A stretch of 64,000 bases of DNA from Citrobacter sp. MGH106 (GTDB lineage: Bacteria; Pseudomonadota; Gammaproteobacteria; Enterobacterales; Enterobacteriaceae): assembly GCF_001037495.1 (NCBI RefSeq), contig NZ_KQ089822.1, positions 2,715,403 through 2,779,402 of the forward strand, given 5' to 3'. Position 1 is the stretch's first letter; each line of letters begins with the position of its first letter. Below are positions 45,789-54,560 of this stretch, piece by piece. Under the pieces are notes generated by a model. It saw only the letters and a list, made by a program, of their open reading frames with translations. It searched no databases and was not told where the DNA came from. Position numbers and translations under genes: made by a program.

Positions 45789-46979
45789 ATGCCCTATCAA
45801 ACGGATCTTTATAGGAAAGTTATGAGCAAAGCACCCGTAGTCATAGATCTTTTTTGCGGATGTGGTGGTTTCGGACTTGGAGCCAAGTTAGCAGGTTTTG
45901 ATGTTATTGCTGCTGTTGATATAGATGCTACTTTGCAGTCAGCTTATGCCAAAAATTTTCCAAATACTAATATTATAAATGGTGATATTTCTTTATTAGG
46001 GGAGTCTGAATGGAACTCAATAATATCGTCCCAGAAAATTGATGGAATAATAGGTGGCCCTCCATGTCAAGGCTACAGTCGGATGGGACATTCTGATGTT
46101 AATGATCCCCGGCGTTCACTACTGAGGCATTTTTTTAGGACAGTTAACATAATAAAACCTAAATTTTTCATTATGGAAAATGTTGAAGGTTTAATGGATG
46201 AGAAAAACGTATATGAATTAAAGTCAGCGCTAAAGACACTGGACGCTGACTATCAAGTCTTAGACCCTATGATCATTGATGCTTCTGACTTTGGAGCTCC
46301 AACGAGAAGACGTAGAGTTGTGGTTATAGGATTTATTCCTGAAGAGTTTGCATGTGGATTAAATAGTGAGACACTCAAATCTGGTAATTATGAGAGAAAT
46401 ACTGTCAGGGATGCGATAAGTGATCTTCCCGCGCCACTGATGAAATCAAAGAACAATGATATATCTGATTTCGGTTGGCATAAATATAAAGATGTAAATG
46501 TTGAAAATTTATCAAAATATGCAAAAGAAATGAGAGCTCTTCCCCCTGCTAATATGGGGTGGAAAAATGCTATAGATAAATTGAAGATAGGTGAGATAAG
46601 TGGTTTTTTTAATACGCTTCACTCTCCAAAAGTTAAAGCAAGATATTCTTCGATAGTACCGGGGATGGTTGATCCCGTTAGTAAATCAAAATGTCTTTTA
46701 TGGGATGGATTATGTCCAACATTGAGGGCTGGAACTGGAAGTGATAAGGGAAGTCATCAGGCTGTACGCCCTTTACATCCGGAAGAAGGAAGAGTAATTA
46801 CTGTTCGAGAAGCAGCCCGTCTTCAGGGGTTTCCAGATTGGTTTGTTTTCCATCATACTAAATGGCACAGCTTTAGAATGATTGGGAATAGTGTATCCCC
46901 ATTAATGTCAAAACATATCATGGGGGAAATTTATGAAGCATTAAATAATATTGAAACGAATGCTATTAAGGTAGGTTAG
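45789..46979 (+). CDS. DNA (cytosine-5-)-methyltransferase, Dcm family
   Basis: The 396-residue enzyme carries the ordered 5mC methyltransferase motifs: SAM-binding DLFCGCGGFGLG, catalytic GGPPCQGYS (Cys93), MENVEG, TRRRRVVVIG, REAARLQGFPDWF and GNSVSP. Roughly 130 residues between motifs VIII and IX form the target recognition domain; the recognised sequence cannot be read off. Two starts are plausible, 45789 and 45822 (MSKAPVVIDLF), each with a purine-rich site; I kept the longer. The next gene, a MORC-like ATPase, follows after 4 bp, so the pair works together. Confidence 0.93.
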   Translation: MPYQTDLYRKVMSKAPVVIDLFCGCGGFGLGAKLAGFDVIAAVDIDATLQSAYAKNFPNTNIINGDISLLGESEWNSIISSQKIDGIIGGPPCQGYSRMGHSDVNDPRRSLLRHFFRTVNIIKPKFFIMENVEGLMDEKNVYELKSALKTLDADYQVLDPMIIDASDFGAPTRRRRVVVIGFIPEEFACGLNSETLKSGNYERNTVRDAISDLPAPLMKSKNNDISDFGWHKYKDVNVENLSKYAKEMRALPPANMGWKNAIDKLKIGEISGFFNTLHSPKVKARYSSIVPGMVDPVSKSKCLLWDGLCPTLRAGTGSDKGSHQAVRPLHPEEGRVITVREAARLQGFPDWFVFHHTKWHSFRMIGNSVSPLMSKHIMGEIYEALNNIETNAIKVG

Positions 46980-46983
46980 AAAC

Positions 46984-48735
46984 ATGGAAAGTAATATAAT
47001 AGAACGTTTGTCAATAGACACCGGTGTTAGCGCCACTTTTATGGAAGAGGCCCTGACAAAAGATGTGACGACCTTAGAAGCAATATTTGATTTGGTAGAT
47101 AACTCTATCGATGCGGCAAGAGACTGGTTAATAGAAAATAAATGTAATAGGGGAAAAGATAATTTACCCCTAACTTATGATGGATTCTATGTTTGCATAA
47201 GAATAGATGAGGATAGTATTCGAGTTCTTGATAATTGTGCTGGCATTGATAGAGAAACTCTTACTAAAAGAGCATTATATACGAATAAACCATCTCAGCA
47301 TGAGTATGGTATTGGACTTTATGGAATAGGTTTAAAACGTTCATTGCTAAAAATGGGTACTGATTTCTCTTTTTATGTTGATGATGGTATTGAAGGTTTC
47401 AAGTCGAGGTTCAATAATCGTGGGATCGGAGGTGGGAAGGAAGATCCGGTATATGCTGATGTTATTCCTACAAAGAGTAGAAGGAAGTCATTATTTAATG
47501 TTTCAAATTTAAAAAATGAAATAAAAAATGATCTTCACAATAACAGATGGTTTACTAATGCTGTAAGTGAATTTTCTTTGAGATACGCTATATATGTTAG
47601 GAAAGGATTTAAAATAGTTCTTCATCATGTCAAGAATAATATTAGAGAAACGATTAAGAGTGTAGCTCCTAGTTTAAGAACAAAATGTGAGTTTCCACCA
47701 ACACAAGAAGTAATAAAATTTGATGGGGTAGACGTTATTATCGAAACAGGGATTCATAATGAATATACATTCCCCGGTGAAGATAATTATAGTCTTGCAA
47801 ATAATAGAAAATTAACAGATTATTTTGGTATATACTTTTCCTGCAATGACAGGGTCATAGTATCTGCAAGTACAGAGAAGTCGCATGGCTGGAAAACTAA
47901 GTGGCACTCAGAATATAACGGTTATGTTTGTTGGGTAAAATTTGTATCAAAAGACGCGGCTTTGCTGCCTTGGAATACTGCTAAAACTGGATTACGTACT
48001 GATAGTTCTCTTTTTCTTGCAGTGAGAGATCGTTTACAGCCTATAGCTGATAATTATAGATCAATCATAAAACAGCGATATTATAATAAGAAAAAAGATA
48101 CACCTCAAAACCCAGTGAAAGGTGATAATAAAGGCATTTCCGGTGGGACAGGAGCTGATAAAGCAACTAACGCTGGTGCTAACACCGGACCTGCTACAGT
48201 AAGACCAATAAAGCCAATTAAACCTGTTAGGCCAAAAACACGACCTATAACTGATCTACCACGAAACAGAGATATCTTTGTTGATTGGGGACGAAATACA
48301 GTCGATATTCCTAAGTATCGCAATAAGGAATATCATATTTTTGTAGAATTGTGCAATTTGAGTTCATTAGATGAGCCTATAAGCTGCATTGTCATGCTGA
48401 GAGTTTTTTTGGAGACAACTGCGAAGGAAACAATGAAATGCATGAATGCTAGCTGGAATAATTCACTTGCGAAAAACACAGCCTTTATCGCTCAATTTCT
48501 AAATAAAAATAATTATATTACCGATAGTGTCAAACTTTTAGTTGAAAGATATGGCAGAACTAATGAAGAAACCCTGCTGTCTATAAACAATATACAATCC
48601 CTCGTTCATTCTGTTGATTTTAATACAGACAAAACTCTTGTAAATAGATATTGGGATGACTTAGAGCCATTTCTATCAGGTTGTTGGCGTTTCATCAAAG
48701 AAATAGATGAAAAAAAACATCCTGTGGCTAACTAA
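46984..48735 (+). CDS. MORC/GHKL-type ATPase linked to the methyltransferase
   Basis: The 583-residue protein has the GHKL ATP-binding fold: N-box EAIFDLVDNSIDAA (Asn40), G1 box VLDNCAGID (about 81-89) and G2 box YGIGLYGIGLKR (108-119). An S5-like second domain follows, with LLPWNTAKTGLR near residue 335. A Pro/Lys/Thr-rich linker (about 385-430) leads to a helical C-terminal domain. Bacterial MORC-type ATPases next to 5mC methyltransferases are known as members of restriction-modification-like systems. No nuclease domain is visible in this chain, so the effector nuclease may be elsewhere or the ATPase may act by DNA clamping. Confidence 0.85.
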   Translation: MESNIIERLSIDTGVSATFMEEALTKDVTTLEAIFDLVDNSIDAARDWLIENKCNRGKDNLPLTYDGFYVCIRIDEDSIRVLDNCAGIDRETLTKRALYTNKPSQHEYGIGLYGIGLKRSLLKMGTDFSFYVDDGIEGFKSRFNNRGIGGGKEDPVYADVIPTKSRRKSLFNVSNLKNEIKNDLHNNRWFTNAVSEFSLRYAIYVRKGFKIVLHHVKNNIRETIKSVAPSLRTKCEFPPTQEVIKFDGVDVIIETGIHNEYTFPGEDNYSLANNRKLTDYFGIYFSCNDRVIVSASTEKSHGWKTKWHSEYNGYVCWVKFVSKDAALLPWNTAKTGLRTDSSLFLAVRDRLQPIADNYRSIIKQRYYNKKKDTPQNPVKGDNKGISGGTGADKATNAGANTGPATVRPIKPIKPVRPKTRPITDLPRNRDIFVDWGRNTVDIPKYRNKEYHIFVELCNLSSLDEPISCIVMLRVFLETTAKETMKCMNASWNNSLAKNTAFIAQFLNKNNYITDSVKLLVERYGRTNEETLLSINNIQSLVHSVDFNTDKTLVNRYWDDLEPFLSGCWRFIKEIDEKKHPVAN

Positions 48736-48831
48736 AAATAGTTTAAAGCCATTTCCGTTACTAGAAGTGGCTTGTTTTATAATTTTGATTTTTACGTTGA
48801 AAATGGAAATTTATCAGAAGAGGTGGTACTG

Positions 48832-49425
48832 TTATGCTGATAAATAATATATCTTAGATACCGTTTCGCTAACAAAATACTTTACATGAGGAAGAAGGCG
48901 AGCATATGTAGTATCAAGATGCTCTAATTTCTCACCTTCAATCCATAAAGGATATGCAGTCGCAAGTTCTTTTGACACCATACCCTCATGTTTGAGAGCG
49001 TTATTTATAAGCCTTAATTCATTATATGCTATATAACCGTCCAATTTATCAACATCGTCATCGCCACTTATAAATTTTAGTTTTCCATAAAAAGTCCTTT
49101 TACCATTATCTTTAAATTTATTATCGATTACTCTTGATATTTTCAACTCGACACTCTTAAACAATGCCATAATACTTAACTCATCCGCAAGAGACTTTAT
49201 ATTATTGGCGTTTACCATTAAATCTATCAAGTGATCTTTATAACCATCGATATCAACATCGTATTTTTCATTGTCAAAAGATCCCGTGTTAAGATTGTCA
49301 AATTCTCTTTTGAGAGAATTGATTCTTCGTTCGGTTGAACCATAGATTAATAATCGCATTTCATCTATATCTTCATGATCAAGATGCTTATCCAAACTCT
49401 CTATAAGTTGCTTCCAAGAAACCAT
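48832..49425 (-). CDS. Unknown helical protein, possibly HEPN-like
   Basis: The 197-residue acidic, alpha-helical protein is not recognised. Near residue 145 it has AYNELRLINNALKHEG, resembling the Arg-Asn-x-Lys-His helix of HEPN-type proteins, although the spacing (R-x7-H) is not canonical for HEPN ribonucleases. Start 49425 (MVSWKQL) has GGAGGGG six bases upstream and is better than 49440. It is transcribed toward the ATPase gene and may belong to the same defence module, but this is inferred only from position. Confidence 0.55.
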   Translation of the reverse strand: MVSWKQLIESLDKHLDHEDIDEMRLLIYGSTERRINSLKREFDNLNTGSFDNEKYDVDIDGYKDHLIDLMVNANNIKSLADELSIMALFKSVELKISRVIDNKFKDNGKRTFYGKLKFISGDDDVDKLDGYIAYNELRLINNALKHEGMVSKELATAYPLWIEGEKLEHLDTTYARLLPHVKYFVSETVSKIYYLSA

Positions 49426-49667
49426 ACTATTCCCCTCCATACTTAACTTGTTAAGTTCTAATATTATAATGTATTAATTAATTAGCCACAACATTTACCC
49501 TCAGAATAAAAATAACATTATCCATGTTAATTATTACCCTCGACTGATACTAATTAGTATTCAACACAAATCAACAAATTATTATTTAGTCCATCCTGTT
49601 TATATATTGATGTAATTAGGTTCTGTGGTATAGAGGCATTCGATATAAGCTATCTAATCTACTTGTT

Positions 49668-50215
49668 TTAACCCCCCCTCCCCTTAAAATCAACAAATAC
49701 ATTGAGAGTACCTTTTGCCCAACCTGTATCAACACCAAAGCTTGAAGATATTTGAGTATATAGCTGACCTGATTCATCTATTTTAGCCATATAGATTCGT
49801 CTTCCATTACCTGAGCTATTTCGGGAAGTACACTGTACGGTCTGAGGAAGTGGCGTTTTAAAGAATCCACTTCCTGTTCCTTGCCACACGCTATTAACGC
49901 AGGATAAAAGTTGTCCCCCACTGGTTCTTCCCTATAAACCATTCGGTGAACGACCTACGTCACTGACAGCAACGCCATTGAGTTAAAAATATTCACTAGC
50001 ACTTAATTAAAACCATTTTTTGATTCCCACTGAGATGATATCGTTTCACCTGAAACAGCGTTATTTAATTGAGCACTCCATTAACCTAACAGTCAAATGT
50101 AATATCCATGAAATGGTTGCAACTTCTTCCATTATATTTCTGAAATTATTTGCACCCTGATTATCTATGTTTAAATTACCAGTCGTAGGTGATTCGCTAT
50201 CACGGCAAAATAAAC
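49668..50215 (-). pseudogene. Decayed duplicate of the PilV 3' part
   Basis: Reading leftward, the segment 50205-50120 resembles the PilV stem segment GNLNMANQDINNARNI (here GNLNIDNQGANNFRNI). The next part, with NNAVSGETISSQ, matches NNSVSGTTITSR. The part near 49945 reads PNGL then TAG then GRTSGGQLLSCVNSVW, matching PNGLQGRAVDGSILSCTNGVW. The tail from 49889 to 49668 encodes a different C-terminal end, GFFKTPLPQTVQ and so on. The order is that of PilV with internal deletions and several stops. It is a degenerate tandem copy with an alternative tip. Confidence 0.65.
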
Positions 50216-50237
50216 TATCCGTAATGCCGGTAGTCAC

Positions 50238-51773
50238 CTAATTACATGTATATAATCTTCTATCTGGCTCTCTACAGTTACTTCCACCATTATTACATTC
50301 ATTTCCTTTATATCTTGACACTTCTATTTGTTTTAGACGATTAGGATCGTTTGGACAAGAACAACCTCCGGTATCTTTATTTGGAACATAACACTTTCCT
50401 TCAACAACAATAAACATCCTATTTACACTTCCGCCCCCTTCTTTCCACACACCATTAGTACAAGATAATATAGAACCATCAACTGCTCGACCTTGTAAAC
50501 CATTAGGAAAACATCCATTTCCAGCATAGGCCACTCCATTTAGTTGAAGATATTCTCCAACTGTTGTTCTACCACCTGACACAACCCCACCAGCACCATA
50601 AACTTGTCCGACTGCATCAATATTGCCGTTAGAGTGTACGTAGTTAGAGTTAAGGTTTCCTGATGCCCATACATATCCAGCGTTAACTGTTCCAGTAGCA
50701 TCTATATTCCCGGTTGATTTAACGTATCCGCCATATAATCCTGCTGAAGTCTGAATATTTTTACCATTATATGCTGTTATAGTATTGGAGTCTGTCATAT
50801 TCCATCCACCACCATATTTTTGGAAATAAATTCCTCCATCTCCCATAGTTCTGAACCAGTTATTAGTATAGGTATCACCTCTGGACGTTATGGTTGTTCC
50901 TGATACGCTATTATTAGAATTTAAATATCCATTGACTTGGCCATTACCCGCTACAATCAAATCAGAGTTTAATGTTGCCACACCGCCAACGTCTAATGCT
51001 GAGCCTATCACCGCTGCCCCGCTAGTTCGTAATACCTCCGTAGTTGTGGTTCCTGCTGCCGTTATATTTCTGGCATTATTTATGTCCTGATTAGCCATGT
51101 TTAAATTACCTGTCATAGGTAATGTGCCATCACGACGCAAATACACTGAGTACATAGAAGAATCGTATCCAACACGATACGCCAGTAGACCCGCTGCAGT
51201 AATATTATTAAAAGCTGATGATGTCTCGGTCCATGCGCCCTGTAGACCTGATACTAAAGCTGCTGATTGCGTCATTCCGCTATCAATACCCGCTACCTGC
51301 ATAGCCTTTCCTAACAAATCATAACGATATTTCCCACCATCCAGCCAAGGTGAGGTTGTTGTAATAAGACCATTGATAACAAAATTGGGAGCAGTCCCTG
51401 CACGTTTTAATACTATTTTGTAAGATGACTTTTGAATGTTAATGCCTGTATAGGCTACAGGTAGAAGCCCTTCATTTACTAATGTTTGATATGTGATTTC
51501 GCAGCCGTTAGATGTACATTTTCTTGGCCCCGGATCATTTGACTGACTGCTACTTGACGAAAGTGTTGATAGTTTGTCATAGTGGATACTGATATAGCGA
51601 TTTACAGCCTCTCCTATTTGCTTTATCTGATGTCCAACAGTATCAGCTATCATATTTTCTTGATTAGTTTTCATATCCTGAAATTTTATAAATGCCATCA
51701 TACTACCTACACTCAACACTAAAATGAGTTCCAGTAATGAGAAGCCTTTCTTATTTTGTTTTTTCATTTTCAT
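50238..51773 (-). CDS. PilV-like type IVB minor pilin/tip adhesin (orphan)
   Basis: The 511-residue protein has a prepilin leader KKG/FSLLELILVLSVGSMM (cleavage after Gly10, Glu at mature +5). A long stem with repeated asparagine- and glycine-rich strands and GNLNMANQDINNARNI follows. The Cys-containing tip has about 100 residues (GKCYVPNKDTGGCSCPNDPNR). This is the layout of shufflon-type PilV proteins, which select recipients at the tip of conjugative thin pili. No other pil gene, Rci recombinase or 19-bp sfx site was found, so it is isolated and may depend on pili encoded elsewhere. Confidence 0.75.
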   Translation of the reverse strand: MKMKKQNKKGFSLLELILVLSVGSMMAFIKFQDMKTNQENMIADTVGHQIKQIGEAVNRYISIHYDKLSTLSSSSSQSNDPGPRKCTSNGCEITYQTLVNEGLLPVAYTGINIQKSSYKIVLKRAGTAPNFVINGLITTTSPWLDGGKYRYDLLGKAMQVAGIDSGMTQSAALVSGLQGAWTETSSAFNNITAAGLLAYRVGYDSSMYSVYLRRDGTLPMTGNLNMANQDINNARNITAAGTTTTEVLRTSGAAVIGSALDVGGVATLNSDLIVAGNGQVNGYLNSNNSVSGTTITSRGDTYTNNWFRTMGDGGIYFQKYGGGWNMTDSNTITAYNGKNIQTSAGLYGGYVKSTGNIDATGTVNAGYVWASGNLNSNYVHSNGNIDAVGQVYGAGGVVSGGRTTVGEYLQLNGVAYAGNGCFPNGLQGRAVDGSILSCTNGVWKEGGGSVNRMFIVVEGKCYVPNKDTGGCSCPNDPNRLKQIEVSRYKGNECNNGGSNCREPDRRLYTCN

Positions 51774-51949
51774 CGTCCTTTTTGTTTCACGTACATATCA
51801 ATTAACAAAAATAAAAGAGAGGTCAAGGTTGGTTAAGATATAATCCATAAAAAACACTTAATAAAAAATTTTAAGAGTAGTAATTTTATCCATTATCATC
51901 TTTTGTATGTTATCCTGCTCATGACCTTAAACATTCAGGATAAAAGATA

Positions 51950-52348
51950 ATGACTGAAGCTATTAAAGCACTTAATAACATCCGTACCCTTCGCGCTCAG
52001 GCACGAGAAACAGATCTGGCTACTCTGGAAGAGATGCTGGGAAAATTAACTGCTATTGTTGAAGACAGACGCCAAGAAGAATCACTTGCACTGCAACAAA
52101 ATGCTGAACGTCAGGCCAAAATTGAAGCGCTTCGTGCACAACTGCTTGAAGATGGTATTGATCCATCTGAACTGCTGGGCAATCCTAAATCTTCCCGTCC
52201 GGCTGCTGTTCGTGTTCCTCGCCCTGCTAAATACAAGTACATTGACGAAAATGGTGATGAAAAGACGTGGACGGGTCAAGGTCGTACACCAAAAGCGATT
52301 GCTGCCGCACTAGAAGGTGGTAAAGCTCTTGAAGACTTTGCCATCTGA
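51950..52348 (+). CDS. H-NS-family nucleoid protein encoded by the element
   Basis: The 132-residue protein has the H-NS layout: an N-terminal dimerisation region (MTEAIKALNNIRTLRAQARE), a coiled-coil middle, and the C-terminal DNA-binding domain. The hook motif is TWTGQGRTPKAI; its QGR binds the minor groove of AT-rich DNA. It differs from chromosomal H-NS in length and linker, so it is an acquired paralogue. Mobile-element H-NS proteins typically silence the element's own AT-rich genes, which fits the neighbourhood. It has its own upstream region and convergent neighbours. Confidence 0.93.
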   Translation: MTEAIKALNNIRTLRAQARETDLATLEEMLGKLTAIVEDRRQEESLALQQNAERQAKIEALRAQLLEDGIDPSELLGNPKSSRPAAVRVPRPAKYKYIDENGDEKTWTGQGRTPKAIAAALEGGKALEDFAI

Positions 52349-52415
52349 GTTTGGTTGTAATTTATTGCCACGGATGGCAGTAAAAATTGACTACCGCGCC
52401 CTCTGAGGCTTGGTC

Positions 52416-52459
52416 AACAGCTCCCCAGCCTAAAACAAGTTTTAAGCCGTGGAGCTGTT
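52416..52459. terminator. Hairpin between convergent hns and mobilization genes
   Basis: Arms AACAGCTCC and GGAGCTGTT pair over 9 bp around 26 nt that contain a nested AAAAC/GTTTT stem. It lies between two convergent genes. There is no T run after the stem on either strand, so the terminator call is tentative. Confidence 0.5.
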
Positions 52460-52475
52460 CGGACGTGAATTGATT

Positions 52476-52829
52476 TTATGGTCTGAATTTTTTGAGGACT
52501 CTTTCGATGTAGATTTTTCCATTTATTTTATACCGTTCGATATCATGTGTATGTAAGGATGGAACCTCCAACAACAAACCAAATAGTAATTGTTTATCTA
52601 CCTCACTAATATCACAGTTTAAAACCTTGGCAACCTCTGCACCCAGAATTATTTTTTGTCGTGTATTTTCTTCTTTGCTGTCTTTTTTCTCTTTTGCTTT
52701 AAGAAAATTTAATTTATTTTGTGCTCCTGCGATTTTTTGCTCAAGTGTTTTCTTTATTTCGGCCCTGCTTCTATCCCCCAGAAAGGCTTTACCTGTTAGG
52801 TATGTATTTTGTATTTTATCATCACTCAT
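52476..52829 (-). CDS. TraD/MobD-like mobilization accessory protein (tentative)
   Basis: The 117-residue protein has a basic, coiled N-terminal half and ENTRQKIILGAEVAKVLN, which resembles the TRrKIxLGalv motif of small TraD/MobD-type mobilization proteins. Its start overlaps the stop of the upstream 82-residue gene by one base (TAATG), so the two are one operon. It is separated from the relaxase by the DUF3883 gene. A role in relaxosome formation is inferred. Confidence 0.5.
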   Translation of the reverse strand: MSDDKIQNTYLTGKAFLGDRSRAEIKKTLEQKIAGAQNKLNFLKAKEKKDSKEENTRQKIILGAEVAKVLNCDISEVDKQLLFGLLLEVPSLHTHDIERYKINGKIYIERVLKKFRP

Positions 52830-53077
52830 TATTTACCCCACTGATTTCTATGATTATAAGGGACATTACTTCTGAACTCATCATCTGATAGTGCACGCTT
52901 GATTGATTTAATCCGAGATCGGAACTGTTGTTTTTCCTGTTTCTTTTTAAACTCAACTCTCACTTTTGTGATTATCTTTTCTGCTTCACTATACGCTTTT
53001 TCCAGATCGGTATAGATACCATTATCAAGTAATCGTTTTGCTTCAAGATCAATGGCTTCATCATTATTTTTATACAT
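52829..53077 (-). CDS. Small basic helical protein upstream of the TraD-like gene
   Basis: The 82-residue protein is unknown. It is highly charged and probably helical (DLEAKRLLDNGIYTDLEKAYSE, shown to 20: DLEAKRLLDNGIYTDLEKAY). A run of KKKQEKQQF lies in its middle. It shares a one-base stop/start overlap with the following gene and is probably part of the same mobilization operon. The family cannot be named from sequence. Confidence 0.55.
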   Translation of the reverse strand: MYKNNDEAIDLEAKRLLDNGIYTDLEKAYSEAEKIITKVRVEFKKKQEKQQFRSRIKSIKRALSDDEFRSNVPYNHRNQWGK

Positions 53078-53417
53078 AAAACCTCCCTTCTTTTATTTCC
53101 TGATTATGTACTAACACAATTTACAGATAAATCAATAAGTAATTTTTAATATTTTATCTGACAACCCAAATACTTATAAAGCCAATGTTAATAGTCCATA
53201 ACGCAGCATTGACACAGATCAGTATTATTTCTGACTCACACAACTCACCGACATTCATATTCACCCCGTTTATTTCATGTTCTTATGTTCTTTTATATTA
53301 AACTATTTACTTTGGCAAATTATGCTTGAGTTAATGTAATATTGGGAGTTACAATGACCTTACCTTATTGAATCTATTAATACTGATAAATTTTTAATAT
53401 AATGTGTGAGGCTATCA
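53078..53417. other. AT-rich divergent promoter region
   Basis: This 340-bp gap lies between the leftward mobilization operon and the rightward DUF3883 gene. It is very AT-rich, as H-NS target regions are. No ORF, repeat or terminator was recognised. Confidence 0.45.
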
Positions 53418-54560
53418 ATGACAAAATTCGTTGCCATTAAGATTCATTATGATCATAGAAAATCATTAGCACCATATTTAAAATACTCGAAAGCGCCAAC
53501 ACCTGAAGAATACATGGAGTACCTTGATCTTTTTCATGAAGAAGGGATTGGTGGAGCTGGTTTTCACGAGTGTTTAAACTTTTCAGTTCGTAGTAATACA
53601 CCGACAAAAATTTATTTACCACCAACTTGTATACCCAGTGATAAATATTTAGATGAAGACATTGTATTTTTCTCTTTCACTTATAAATATGATAAAGAAA
53701 TGCCATCCAGTATAATTGGTGTTCATGCCGCAGCACGACTCGTATCTAATGGAAAAAACTCAATTACTCGTCATGATATAGAGAAAATTGAAGCTGCTGA
53801 ACAGTTCCATTATCATGCTGAAGCTCCAAGTGAGTTTTCCACATTAATTACCCCTACCATAAAATATGACTTCAAGGATGGCATTTATACTCCTGAATAC
53901 TCATCTTGGGGTTATGGATTACGATACATAACTGCAGAGCATGCAGCCAATATTATAGATACAGCTCTTTTAGGTGCGAAAAAACGATTATCAGCTTCAA
54001 CTGTTTCAGAATCAATTATCTTAGAGCGCGAAATATCTGTTCTGAATGCTATACAAAGAAGATATTCCCTTTCTTCATCAAAAGTTAACTCTCAACAAAA
54101 AAAACCTGCTAATTCAAAATCTGGATGGAATAATATCCCGCCAGATAAAGAAGTTGGCTTTTTAGGAGAGAAATTCATATATGAACAGGAAGTTGCTTAT
54201 GCCATTAAACATGGCATTCCAGTAAGTGAAGTTGAATGGGTATCACTATCCGATCCGCAATCACCATATGATATAAAATCAGTTCGTATAACACCGACTG
54301 GTAAACAAGAACTTTTCATTGAGGTAAAATCAAGTCGGAGTATGAATGAAAGCAATATTTATATTTCTTCACGACAAGTTAAATTCTTTCAAGAAAATGA
54401 ATCCAATTCAATACTAAAGTGTGTTACTTTTATTTCCAATACTCAAGTAGATACAGTACAAGAGTACAGTTTAAAACAACTCATGGATGAGTTTGAATTA
54501 ATCCCTATAAAGTTTAAGTTAAAAAAATTGAAACAACAACAAATCCAGACTGGTAAGTAA
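53418..54560 (+). CDS. DUF3883-domain protein, candidate nuclease
   Basis: The 380-residue protein ends in a DUF3883 domain (about residues 245-360). GFLGEKFIYEQEVAY, DPQSPYDIKS and LFIEVKSSR give the layout of a PD-(D/E)xK nuclease fold, with E/D residues and the EVK lysine at the expected positions. The N-terminal part with DEDIVFFSFTYKYDKE and GVHAAARLV resembles an EVE/PUA-like base-reader module, but weakly. Such fusions are proposed as modification-dependent restriction enzymes. Start 53418 has GAGG six bases upstream; an upstream GTG (53406) is less likely. The toxic or defence role is inferred. Confidence 0.65.
   Translation: MTKFVAIKIHYDHRKSLAPYLKYSKAPTPEEYMEYLDLFHEEGIGGAGFHECLNFSVRSNTPTKIYLPPTCIPSDKYLDEDIVFFSFTYKYDKEMPSSIIGVHAAARLVSNGKNSITRHDIEKIEAAEQFHYHAEAPSEFSTLITPTIKYDFKDGIYTPEYSSWGYGLRYITAEHAANIIDTALLGAKKRLSASTVSESIILEREISVLNAIQRRYSLSSSKVNSQQKKPANSKSGWNNIPPDKEVGFLGEKFIYEQEVAYAIKHGIPVSEVEWVSLSDPQSPYDIKSVRITPTGKQELFIEVKSSRSMNESNIYISSRQVKFFQENESNSILKCVTFISNTQVDTVQEYSLKQLMDEFELIPIKFKLKKLKQQQIQTGK

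Noticed and set aside
50238..51773. Active shufflon
   Set aside because: I looked for the 19-bp sfx recombination site and for an Rci recombinase around pilV and found neither, so inversion is unlikely now.
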